From Haplomitrium mnioides (taxonomy: Eukaryota > Marchantiophyta > Haplomitriopsida > Calobryales), in assembly GCA_049999725.1 (NCBI GenBank), contig JBNGIS010017617.1:56747-82088 (forward strand): a DNA stretch of 25,342 nt. The letters are read 5' to 3'. Positions within the stretch are counted from its first letter, which is position 1; the number at the start of each line of letters is the position of its first letter. Shown here one piece after another: positions 17,817 through 25,342 of the stretch. The notes beneath the pieces are model-generated. The model was not told where the DNA came from, did no database searches, and saw only the letters and a list, made by a program, of their open reading frames with translations. The translations under genes were made by a program, and so were the position numbers.

Positions 17817-18340
17817 CAACATTCACCATTTATGGGGTTCTAGAATCGCTCATGCCTATGAGTATTGGACTGTGGGCTACTAGACAAAGGAGGGCAAGCA
17901 AAGCATGAAGCATATCAACTTACAATCTGATGACGCAAGTGGTCGTCCTTGATAGATAATGCAGAGTGTTTTCAACTGCCCAACTGTTTCGAAAAAAACT
18001 TAAACAAACAAGAGATGATGCTTCTGTGAATGTTTACTAAAAGCCTTAGACTTTGTACAACTTTTTCATTGATCATTTGTCAACAAAGCAAGAGTGGATC
18101 TTAGATCTTTGCTCTGGGTCCGGTATAGGCCTTGTCTGTACTTTGCAATTGATGAAAAATTGCATTGCTATAGAATATGATAGATGTCAGTCTATCTATA
18201 TTCCCCAAAGAGCTTGGATGATGGCTTCTTTGCCATTTGATGTTACAGAGTTGCAGATTGTATATGTATACCATAAGAAGCATGTTCCTCTTAGTACTGC
18301 TGGTGCATTTGGTGATTCTATTGCAATTTTCAGGACTTGA
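17817..18340 (+). pseudogene. Methyltransferase domain, second half (AdoMet-binding FxGxG-type motif)
   Basis: NIHHLWGSRIAHAYEYWTVG is followed by stops at 17881 and 17950-17955. A shift to another frame then gives FRKKLKQTRDDASVNVY, stop, KP, stop, TLYNFFIDHLSTKQEWI. The AdoMet-binding motif I, ILDLCSGSGIGLVCTLQLMK, and motif II-like NCIAIEYDRCQSIYIPQRAW follow at 18099-18217. The 95-codon open stretch 18053-18340 ends at TGA. The order KPL-like segment, D-L-C-S-G-S-G, then a hydrophobic strand ending in acidic E-Y-D is characteristic of beta-class DNA amino-methyltransferases, which are best known from bacterial restriction-modification systems and occur sporadically in eukaryotes. Confidence 0.65.
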
Positions 18341-18470
18341 AAGTCTCGATAGAATTCTCTTGCAATTGCAGATGCCCAATCTTCTTAGTCCATTGATTTA
18401 CATAAGACCTTTCTTCTTGAAGAGGATAGAATTGAAGCTGTAGCTATAGATTGATGTACTTTTCCAAAAT

Positions 18471-18476
18471 AATAAA
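18471..18476 (+). promoter_or_regulatory. Polyadenylation signal AATAAA
   Basis: AATAAA lies about 130 bp after the last stop of the methyltransferase reading frame and is followed by T-rich sequence. It is plausible as the 3' end of that gene, but the motif is common in DNA this AT-rich. Confidence 0.35.
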
Positions 18477-19429
18477 GTATTTTTTTATAAAGTGTTTTGT
18501 GATTGATCTATATTCTTGTAGCATTCCAAATAATTGTTGTTAAGTATTTTTTTAACGATCTATTTTCTCTTGCAAAATGATTTTTGAATAAAACCTATTG
18601 ATTTTTTTTAATTGGCAACAAAATCTATGCTAGAATAGAAGTTCCTTTTCGAGTGATTTGGATTTTTGTACAAGTTTTCTTCAATCATAAGTTTTTGGTT
18701 TTTTTTTCCTAGCTACTCATTAAATTAACAACAATCTTCAAGAAAGATATCATTCTATATCTGAGTCGTTGTTGTGATTTTATTTTGGATATTCAAATTT
18801 TCATGTTACTAGTGATTTATTGTTTACTTGCCTTGGAATGTTGAATTGATTTTTAAGAAAGACATTATCTTTTACAATGTGCAAGCTTAAAGTCTATATA
18901 AACATACGTCTTCTTTTTTATTTTTCAAATAGATTGCTTGCAACAATGGCTTGTGATCTGTATGCATAAGCACAAGTCTTATCTCTTCCAGACATAAATA
19001 CAAGTTCAAAGTAACTCTTACTAGATTAGAGATTTATATGTTAGTATATGTTGCAACATCATATTTTTTGGGGATTTGTTTTTCGTAAATGTTTTAGAAT
19101 TTGTATCTTGAAGGTTTTTCTTAAAATTTTAAGAAAACATTAGAAAATAACTACGTAACTTTACTATGTTTTTCAATATTCTATCTTACTTATTTATCTT
19201 ACCATAATATAATTTTTTAAAACTTTTTTTTTACCAAACATTGAATGTTAAAGTTTTTCTAAAATACAGTAGTTATCTGAATAAACCAATTTTCAGGTTA
19301 AATTTTTTTTTTCTGATGAAAAATTTTGTAATTATTAAAAATTGTATTTTTGGAGCAAAATTTTGCCAGAAAAAAAAATTTGCAACAAGAAATACAAGTG
19401 GAACTCAGTAGCGGTTATTAGTTCAATGT
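18477..19429. other. AT-rich stretch without recognised genes
   Basis: T- and A-runs dominate, and no reading frame or family motif is visible. It includes isolated CTATGC-like motifs (near 18625 and 18890) and a 22-bp AT palindrome (19116-19137). From about 19308 to 19440 there is a segment with an A9 run and CAGTAGCGG...TGTAGCAGTTG that resembles sequence at the right edge of the window on the other strand. Confidence 0.5.
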
Positions 19430-19720
19430 AGCAGTTGTTTAAGATATTTGAAGTGATAGTACACTTCACTCTTCTGTTTCATGAAATAAATCCATATCTT
19501 CCTTGAGTAATCATCAATAAAGGTGTTATAGTATTAGTATATGCACCCTCCAATGGATCTTGTTTTTGTTGGACCCCATACATCTAAGTGTACCATCTCA
19601 AGTGGTTTACTTGCTGCATATGCATTATGAGGAAATGTCTACCTTGCTTGCTTACTAAACTACCATGCTTCTGCATTCCTTCTACCTTGAACTTGGGCAG
19701 CCCATTGACTACCCTTGAAC
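19430..19720 (-). pseudogene. Copia integrase start (remnant)
   Basis: One frame gives SKPLEMVHLDVWGPTKTRSI (about 19611-19552) and, past a TAA, NTFIDDYSRKIWIYFMKQKS and EVYYHFKYL (to about 19435). LDVWGP carries the first catalytic Asp and FIDDYSR is diagnostic for Copia integrases. The second Asp and the Glu are not present. Confidence 0.75.
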
Positions 19721-20079
19721 TCTACATATTTCTCAGCCTTTGCACATTGACCTGGCCAATCTTTATGTGTCATATCTCTATGTCTCACACTACCCTTGTA
19801 CTATGTACAAACATTTCTTCTAAAATTTCAAACATGCTTGCATCTAGTGTGAACATCTTGCCGCTTTTGCTTCCTTTTGTGATCAGGTTATGGTTATTCC
19901 CTCAATCCTCAATGAATACACTAGTGGGAGTTAACTTGACCTGCATGTTTTTCTCTACACATTATCCAACTGAAATCAGATTTGTCTAAATCATTGGAAC
20001 ATGCATGGCATCACATAGGCACTTTGTTTTGCCATTCTCTTGTATTGTAGGTATACTACCAATTTGATGGATAGGATGC

Positions 20080-20400
20080 ATAGTTGAGTCACATATCTCA
20101 ACATATCAAGGTGTACTTAGGTTCTTGGTTTCATTGAACCGCTCTCTATGGCCTATCATGTGATTAGAATATGCGGAATTGACAAACCATTTATCTCCAT
20201 CATTACTCTATTTCCCATATACTATAGATGAATACTTATGTTGCATGACAAACAATATCTTATTGTTGGCCTTGTTGGAACCTGCATAGTTCCCATGTAC
20301 TATATTGTTTCTCATAACATTCTCCTTTTTGTAGTAGTCCTTTGCCATGTAACATGGCTTACCATAGAAGAAACAATCTCCTATTCAATGTTGTGGTTGG
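20080..20400 (-). pseudogene. Copia zinc knuckle and protease remnant
   Basis: A decayed knuckle reads CFFYGKPCYMAKDYYKK, where the family has CxxCGKxGHxxxDC; two Cys and the His are mutated. It is followed by KWFVNSAYSNHMIGHRERFN, the counterpart of the Copia protease W-x-x-D-S-G-A-S-x-H-M signature. The catalytic DSG is now NSA, so it cannot be active. Confidence 0.65.
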
Positions 20401-20587
20401 CTTCTACATCCTTTGTTACTCTCCATACCTCTGAACTAGCCTCTACCATGTTGCTGATTCTATGCATTGTCACTTGAGCAACCTCTACCAGAATTACTTC
20501 TGCCATAGCTCTTGCCTCCTCATTCTCTACGCCTATTAGAGTATAATGCTTGCTCTTGATTGCTTGAGGCACCTCCTCAAATGTCAA

Positions 20588-21164
20588 GTTCTTTTGCCAC
20601 TAACATGGTAGTAAGCTATGAGAAGGATGTGGTTCCTTCTCTTGTCCTCATCAACGTTTTGAATTGTTTATATTTTTTGCCTAGCCCATTCAAACACACT
20701 GGAACCATGGCACTCTCTTTCACTTCCTCTCCGACATTGGCTAGCTGCTCAATTAGTGACTTTATCTTCAAAGCAAAAGCATTTATATTCAGTTTTTCTA
20801 TTTGCAGATTAAAGAACTCCATCTGCAATGTAAGCTTTCTTGCATCTGACATAATGGCATATCTCTCTTTTATTATATCCCAAGCCTCCTTTGGTGTCTT
20901 AATTGCTGACTTGTAGCCCATCATTTTGTCATCCACACTGATGGATAGCTAGTACATCAGCTTATGGACCTACTCCATGTGAGTCTTGAAGATGTGCATC
21001 TCTTCACTTGATGGAGATGGGCCTAATATAAGTTCAACTTCATCTCCTATGATGAAGTCCTAGCAACCTCTCCCCTTGGCGAAGTTTGTCATTCTGACTG
21101 ACCAGACATTATAGTTGTTTTCAATTAGCTTTTCACTAACTATTTGAGATATCCCATATGCCAT
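20588..21164 (-). pseudogene. Copia gag remnant
   Basis: The start at 21164 reads MAYGISQIVSEKLIENNYNV, followed by W-S-V-R-M and, past stops, VDDKMMGYKSAIKTPKEAWD. A 106-codon open stretch (20936-20616) then gives IIKERYAIMSDARKLTLQME, INAFALKIKSLIEQLANVGE and VPVCLNGLGKKYKQFKTLM. That is the helical UBN2/gag-polypeptide pattern (NYNVW, TPKEAWD, L-x-x-Q-M, CLNGL). In-frame stops are visible after GRGC, after HME and after LMY. Confidence 0.75.
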
Positions 21165-21421
21165 ATTTAGAATGTTATTTAGATATATTTTCACTTAGAT
21201 GGCTACCAGATTGCTTCTTTGTTGGCTTAAAGGAACTATAGTCTATGTGCACTAACCTCTGAACCCTTCATATGCATAGATTCTAAAGCAAAATTGAAAG
21301 CTCTTATCTTGCATAGACTTTAAATCCTTACATTTGGTCTTACTAATGCTCCGGCCATATTCATAGCTCAAATGCATTAAACTTTTGATGGGCTATTAGG
21401 CTTCAAAGAGGTCAAATTTTT
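21165..21421. other. Junction between Copia remnant and chromovirus LTR
   Basis: No coding sequence is seen. A Copia-type primer-binding site (TGGTATCAGAGC-like) is not found on the minus strand here. Three weak CTATGC/GCATAG motifs occur at about 21241-21321 (CTATGTGCAC, TATGCATAGATT, TTGCATAGACTT). Confidence 0.35.
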
Positions 21422-21743
21422 GTGTTATATGGAATGGATCGCTGAATCTCAACTAACTTGGATAATGGAAAGGATTTCTATGATTACATCTATTGGTGCT
21501 TAATTTATATCTAAAGAGTTTCAATTCATATGATAGCAATTGAAACAAACACATACCTTATGTAAAAGAACTCAAAAACTAACTTCCAAATAAGTAATAC
21601 TTCAAGATAACTCTAAAAGAGTTACACAACTCAAGGCCAATAAGCAAACCAAAGCCAAGAGTGCTAGCCAAAGCCAAGAAACCAAAGAGCCAAACCGAAT
21701 TGAGAGAAACTCCATAATGAAGAGTGGGGCTAAGAAGCCCTTC

Positions 21744-21752
21744 TATATATAC
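21744..21752 (-). promoter_or_regulatory. LTR TATA box of the chromovirus
   Basis: The minus strand reads CTTGTATATATAGAAGGGCTT, a canonical plant TATA context, placed between the subrepeats (U3) and the presumed R region. Confidence 0.6.
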
Positions 21753-21796
21753 AAGAGAAGAGGGTGTCATCCCTCTTTCTTCACTTACAAGTCACT

Positions 21797-21931
21797 TCTA
21801 ATTTCAACCCTAAAGGTGACTCTCTACCAAAAGTGACTTCGAAGGCAAGTAACCTAAAAGTGACTCTCTACCAAAAGTGACTTCAAAGGTAGGTAATCCA
21901 ATCGTAACCTTGAAAGTGACTCACTACCACT
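21797..21931 (-). repeat. 45-bp subrepeats in chromovirus U3
   Basis: Two near-identical units, plus strand CTAAARGTGACTCTCTACC followed by AAAAGTGACTTCRAAGG, begin near 21810 and 21854. A partial third (GAAAGTGACTCACTACC) lies near 21913. They sit upstream of the TATA box as seen on the minus strand, where enhancer repeats often lie. Confidence 0.65.
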
Positions 21932-21988
21932 TCCTTCACTCCCCTCTATTTTCTTATAAATATCACAACCTTATGCTTGACTGTTACA

Positions 21989-22003
21989 TAATCCCCACCT
22001 TCT
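21989..22003 (-). promoter_or_regulatory. Polypurine tract of the chromovirus
   Basis: The minus strand reads AGAAGGTGGGGATTA immediately before TGTAACAG of the LTR. Confidence 0.7.
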
Positions 22004-22034
22004 AGTCAATGACGTCATCGTCATTGCTGCAACT

Positions 22035-22300
22035 TTAAAAAAATTTGATAGCTTAAGATTTGAAGAAGGTTCCCAAGTAGCATCATGAAGTGGATAGTCT
22101 TTCTAGAAAACCTTGTATTGAACTTGTGGATGCCGCCATCGCTTGGTAACTCTTTTCGCCAAAATGCGGTCTACTTCAAATTCTTCATGATCATCAAGAA
22201 CAATGGTTGAAGAAGGAAGTTGAACACGATTTGGAAAAGAAGATGGACAAAGAACAAAAGGCTTAAGTTTAGACACATGGAACACATGATGAATCTTCAT
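22035..22300 (-). pseudogene. Integrase C-terminus and chromodomain remnant
   Basis: MKIHHVFHVSKLKPF (from 22300) is the conserved integrase tail of chromoviruses. It is followed by EEFEVDRILAKRVTKRW and VQYKVF-stop-KDYPLHDATWEPSSNL, the E-V-E-x-I-L ... V-K-W-x-x-Y ... T-W-E-P pattern of a chromodomain. The TAG near 22103 replaces the first aromatic-cage Trp position of VKW. Confidence 0.8.
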
Positions 22301-22342
22301 ATGAAGAGGAATTTCAAGTTTCTAAGCAACGGGAGAAATAAC

Positions 22343-23245
22343 TTAAGAAATAGAGAAAGGACCAATCCAAGAAGGAGATAACTTACAGACTTGAGTATCT
22401 AAAGACAATGGAAGATTGTGAGTGGATAACATAACTTGATCACCTAAAACATAAGAGCAGTCACGATGACGGCTATCGACATATTTTTTTTTTGCCGATT
22501 TTGAGCAACAATAAGATGGTTGCAAACATCTTGCAAGAAAGAAGATAAACAAAAAAAAGTAGAAATACTTGGAACATTAGAAGAAGAAGAAGGAGAAAGC
22601 AAACCATCATGAACAAAAGGATGCTGACTCAAATTAAGAAAGAAAGAAGAAAACCCAATACTTGCTTGTTTGGAGTTTTTGTAGACAAACTCCATAGCCG
22701 ATAAGAAACTATCCCAATCGGTGTGATGAACATTGATGAGCACGCAAAGCATGTCCTCTATAATGCGATTAGCATGCTCTATTTGACCATCTATTTGCGG
22801 ATGATAAGCAATAGACACAGAAAGTTTGGTTCCGAGAAGTTTGAACAACTCTCGCCAAAACTTTCCAATGAAACACGGATCCCTATCAGATATTAACACC
22901 TTGGACATTCTGTGATGGCAAAAAATAGCATCAAAGTAAATTTTTTGCCAATTGTGGAGCATCCACTATATCCAATGTTGGCGCTAAACGAATCTGCTTG
23001 GTGAGTTTGTCTACAAACACCACAATAACAGTAAACCCACGAGGCATAGTTGGAAGTGAAGTGACAAGATCCAAACTTACATGTTCCCAACGAGTAGTAG
23101 AAATTGGTAATGGTTGAAGAAGTCCTACTGGTTTTTTAATGGAAGCTTTGTTTCGTTGACAACTTTCATACGAACGAACAAAACCACAAATATCTCAAGC
23201 CAAGTTAGACCACCACCAAGTGTGTTGAAGCAACTCTGTAGTTTT
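22343..23245 (-). pseudogene. Chromovirus integrase remnant
   Basis: The zinc-binding end reads HTWWWSNLA-stop-DICGF, then SYESCQRNKASIKKPVGLLQ near 23215-23115. Next are WEHVSLDLVTSLPTMPRGFT with the first catalytic Asp (about 23092-23033), VFVDKLTKQIRLAPT, VLISDRDPCFIGKFWRELFK with the second Asp, and AYHPQIDGQIEHANRIIEDM with the Glu. A 172-codon open stretch (22962-22444) covers the second half. Frame changes near 22960 and 22470 and stops in the N-terminal part inactivate it. Confidence 0.82.
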
Positions 23246-23467
23246 ATCTACTCCAAGATGCCCAAAGGTAGGAATGTCATACACTTCTTGTAAACGAGCC
23301 ATTCAAAGCGTATCATCTTGTAGAATATATATTTGATGGACTCGATAGAGAATACCATCTCGAATAGAAAAAGAATGATACTCACTATCCTTGACGGCCA
23401 ATCGTTCTTAAACAAGACCAAAGAAAACATCTTCTTGTAGTTTTTTACGATAACTCCCACTAGTTGC

Positions 23468-23960
23468 TTAATTTAAATGTAAGATGCTAATGTTATTCAC
23501 CTCTATTGTATTCACTCGATGATCTGGCCTTCGTGACAATGCATCAGAAATCGTGTGAAACCTTTTAAGATTGTACTCTAGCTTGATATTAAAGAGTTGC
23601 AGTTGATCTTCCCATCGGTGATAACGACTTGTCATATTTTCCAAATGGATTGACTGTAACAGTAGTTTGTGATATGTCCACATAAGCACTATCTTCCTTA
23701 AAGATAGTGCCTCTACACTTTGGTAGCATAAACCATTGTCAATTACTCTCGACCCCTTGTAGAATAGTTTCTTTTTGCCGCATTCAACCGACGTGACATG
23801 CACGTAATTGGATGAAGTCCATCCTCAAACTCTTTCTACAAAACTGCTCAAATAGCAAAATAAGAAGCATCAAAATCAACTATACAACGTGTCTTTGGAT
23901 CATATGGCTATAGAACAGAACAAGAAGAGATTGGATCCTTGAGCTGTTGAAATGCCGCTT
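23468..23960 (-). pseudogene. Chromovirus RNase H remnant
   Basis: TRCIVDFDASYFAI (about 23900) carries the first catalytic Asp of D-A-S-D-x-A-I-G-A-V-L. HPITCMSRRLNAAKRNYSTR follows near 23815. The later part is SRYHRWEDQLQLFNIKLEYN and FHTISDALSRRPDH (23600-23510), the typical end A-D-A-L-S-R-R-P. At least six stops or frame changes are present. Confidence 0.78.
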
Positions 23961-24108
23961 GCTCTTTGGCGCTTCATTGAAACTTGGCCTCCTTGCCTAA
24001 CAAATCTATAAGTGGTGCAGCAATATGTGCATAATAATGGATGAATCGCCAATAGAAACTTGCTAGTCCATTGAAGTCTCTAATGTTCTTTGACTCCTTT
24101 GGTGTTGG

Positions 24109-24740
24109 TCACTCAGTAATGGCCTTGATTTTCTCTTCTTCCATCTTTATACCATCCGCAGACACCTTGTTCCTTAGGTAAGTAACTTCTTGCTTCCAAA
24201 ATTTGCTTTTGGATCTCTTATAATAAAATTTCCAATTGCGCAGTCTTTGCAAAACTTCTTTCATATGATTGCGATGCTTAGCTTTAGTTTTGCTAAAAAT
24301 AAGAATGTCATCCAAGAATACCAAAACTGATTTATCCAAAAACCCATAAAAAAATTTGATGCATTTGATTCATGAATATGGTTTGAGCATTAGTGAGAGC
24401 AAATGTAAGAACCTTCCACTCAAAATGTCTATACCTCGTGCAAAAAGTTGTCTTCGGCACATTACTTGGCTTGATAGGAATTTGCCAATAACCACTTCAA
24501 AGAGCGAGCTTGGAAAAAAACCGCGCAACACTCAATTGATCCAACAAATCATCAATACGCGGTAAGGGATAGGCATTCTTTATGGTTTGCTTGTTCAAAC
24601 CACGATAATCAATACAAAGACAAAATCCACCATCTTTCTTTGGTACAAAGAATACTGGTGCTCCCCAAGGCAAAGTACTATGCTGAATGAAATCCTTCTC
24701 AAGAAGATTTCTTAAGGTCTTGCGAAGCTCTTCCAACTCT
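24109..24740 (-). pseudogene. Chromovirus reverse transcriptase remnant
   Basis: [40 protein letters not shown] and [20 protein letters not shown] (24736-24497) are the first RT blocks. The middle blocks around 24490-24345 are frame-shifted and poorly legible. SVLVFLDDILIFSKTKAKHR (about 24330-24271) holds the catalytic FLDD. The connection (FNGLASFYWRFI) continues to about 24000. The missing middle motif and the shifts make it inactive. Confidence 0.82.
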
Positions 24741-24781
24741 TCTGGGGATAACCTATATATAGGCTGATTATATGGAATACT

Positions 24782-25225
24782 TCATGGTAGCAACTCAATC
24801 AAAAAGGGCATTCCACGATCATTTGGCAACCCTTTTAGCAAATCATCTAGAAACATATATGAAAACTCCTTCAAAATTTCATCAATCATTGAGGTCGGTA
24901 AAGATTTCCCTCCCTCTTTATTCAAGTCCATAATAAGTTTGATCCATACATTAAAAATAGACAACTCTTTCTTCATCAAAACATTATCTTGAACTAATTT
25001 GGGCTTCTTCACCAATGGTGCCGGACGCTCCAAAAGAAATTGCTTTCTTTGTAAAGTAACTTGAATTTGTCATTTTGCCCAATCAACTTAAGTAGAACAA
25101 TCTTCAAGCCAAGGCAAGCCCAAAATAATGTCATACTATACGGGTGTAATAACAAAATCCATATCCTTATACTCTTTGCCAATCCTTAGAAGAAATGGCT
25201 TGTGTGAGTGGAATACCTAATATTT
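24782..25225 (-). pseudogene. Chromovirus protease end and protease-RT linker
   Basis: YDIILGLPWLEDCST near 25140-25095 is the C-terminal protease signature (DVILGMDWL-like). The 83-codon open stretch 25033-24782 ends in EILKEFSYMFLDDLLKGLPN and GMPFLIELLP, the usual F-x-D-V-F-P-x-x-L-P-x-G-L-P linker before RT. Past about 25225, after an ILGIPLTQ-like piece, similarity is lost. Confidence 0.7.
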
Positions 25226-25342
25226 TGGCCATTGGCCATAAACAGCCGCTACTTTAAACCAGGAACAGGCTACTCAGAACAAGAAAATTTTTTTTTGGGG
25301 AAAAATTGTGATTTTTCATATCAAAAAACATAAAAAACGAGG
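25226..25342. other. Right-edge segment of unclear origin
   Basis: No coding similarity is seen. On the minus strand it has an A9 run followed by GAGTAGCCTGTTCC...AAAGTAGCGGCTGTTTA, which resembles the plus-strand segment at about 19308-19440. It may be a piece of another element joined to the truncated chromovirus. Confidence 0.3.

Larger units (their letters stand above)
3987..18476 (+). pseudogene. Decayed multi-exon gene with C-terminal beta-class DNA N4/N6 methyltransferase domain, split by a retrotransposon
   Basis: It starts with ATG at 3987 (context GAGAAAATGGCATCA) and ends near 18340, with an AATAAA at 18471. Pieces in order are: a Cys/His-rich N-terminus (3987-4277 plus 14921-14986, split by the retrotransposon), a Cys-rich and Ser/Pro/Lys-rich region (15457-about 16050), an unknown helical region (about 16094-16903), and a methyltransferase domain (17150-18340). 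Motif order, VVDIPY near 17495 before ILDLCSGSG near 18100, is that of beta-class amino-methyltransferases. Introns 16904-17149 and 17710-17816 have GT..AG ends and fit the frame. Stops at 3996, 4158, 16709, 17250, 17881, 17950, 17953, 18038 and 18047, several frameshifts and a 10.6-kb insertion make it a pseudogene. The substrate (DNA m4C or m6A) is inferred from motif order. Intact relatives elsewhere in the genome are possible. Confidence 0.65.
19430..21164 (-). mobile_element. Ty1/Copia remnant: gag, protease and start of integrase
   Basis: On the minus strand the order gag, zinc knuckle, protease, integrase is that of a Copia element. It starts with MAYGISQIVSEKLIENNYNV at 21164 and is lost after the first part of the integrase core near 19430. 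RT and RNase H are missing and neither LTR is recognisable, so this is a truncated, old copy. Stops and frame changes are spread along it. On its right it abuts the chromovirus LTR. Confidence 0.75.
21422..21988 (-). repeat. 3' LTR of the chromovirus (inner end firm, outer end tentative)
   Basis: On the minus strand the LTR starts TGTAACAGTCAAGC right after the polypurine tract (21989-22003). A TATA box (TATATATA, 21744-21752) lies about 240 bp in, preceded by 45-bp subrepeats. The outer end is set provisionally at a minus-strand ATATAACA ending at 21422. The terminal inverted repeat with TGTAACAG is imperfect and no second LTR is in the window to confirm it. Confidence 0.55.
21422..25225 (-). 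mobile_element. Ty3/gypsy chromovirus, truncated at its 5' side
   Basis: From right to left on the minus strand: protease end (YDIILGLPWLEDCST near 25130), the linker to RT, RT, RNase H, integrase, chromodomain, polypurine tract and 3' LTR. The order and the chromodomain identify a chromovirus. Gag, most of the protease, the primer-binding site and the 5' LTR are not in the window, and similarity stops near 25225. Numerous stops and frameshifts show that it is dead. I did not assign the clade (Reina, Tekay and others are possible). Confidence 0.8.

Noticed and set aside
19588-19989. 133-codon plus-strand ORF rich in Leu, Cys and Ser
   Set aside because: It is antisense to the Copia protease-integrase segment, whose minus-strand frame carries diagnostic motifs.
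20560-20916. 118-codon plus-strand ORF
   Set aside because: It is antisense to the Copia gag open stretch at 20936-20616.
22893-23090. 65-codon minus-strand ORF at the chromovirus integrase
   Set aside because: It is a shadow frame. The integrase motifs (WEHVSLDLVTSL, VFVDKLTKQIR) are in another frame of the same strand.

Overview
The window looks like gene-poor, repeat-rich nuclear DNA of a land plant. It holds three plant-type LTR retrotransposon lineages (an Athila/Tat-like Ty3 element, a chromovirus and a Copia element), two decayed intron-containing genes and long AT-rich spacers. Very long LTRs and heavily decayed elements would suit a large genome such as a gymnosperm or fern, but that is inference. 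I see no rRNA, tRNA or CRISPR, and no gene that is intact.

Layout. (1) 1-3455, minus strand: a decayed gene whose distal part carries the motifs of the DUF7869 family, which is transposase-like. It runs off the left edge. (2) 3456-3986: a short divergent intergenic region. (3) 3987 to about 18480, plus strand: a decayed multi-exon gene ending in a beta-class (DPPY before FxGxG) DNA N4/N6 methyltransferase domain. (4) 4278-14915: a 10.6-kb LTR retrotransposon inside the first exon of that gene, with a perfect 5-bp target duplication. Its LTRs (4256 and 4321 bp) are each twice as long as its 2061-bp interior. (5) 18480-19400: AT-rich DNA without genes. (6) about 19430-21164, minus: a Copia remnant (gag, protease, start of integrase). 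(7) about 21422-25225, minus: a broken chromovirus (3' LTR, chromodomain, integrase, RNase H, RT, protease end), truncated near the right edge.

The most interesting part is the head-to-head pair: a DUF7869 (transposase-like) gene and a DNA methyltransferase gene about 0.5 kb apart. Both have introns that hold clusters of the same short palindromic motif (consensus near AGTCYATGCNNNGCATRGACT). They could be two genes of one undescribed mobile element, or simply neighbours; the ends needed to decide are not visible here. The second notable feature is the giant-LTR element. Its interior keeps one reading frame from beside the primer-binding site to about 300 bp before the polypurine tract, broken only by TAG and TGA codons, although protease, RNase H and integrase are missing.
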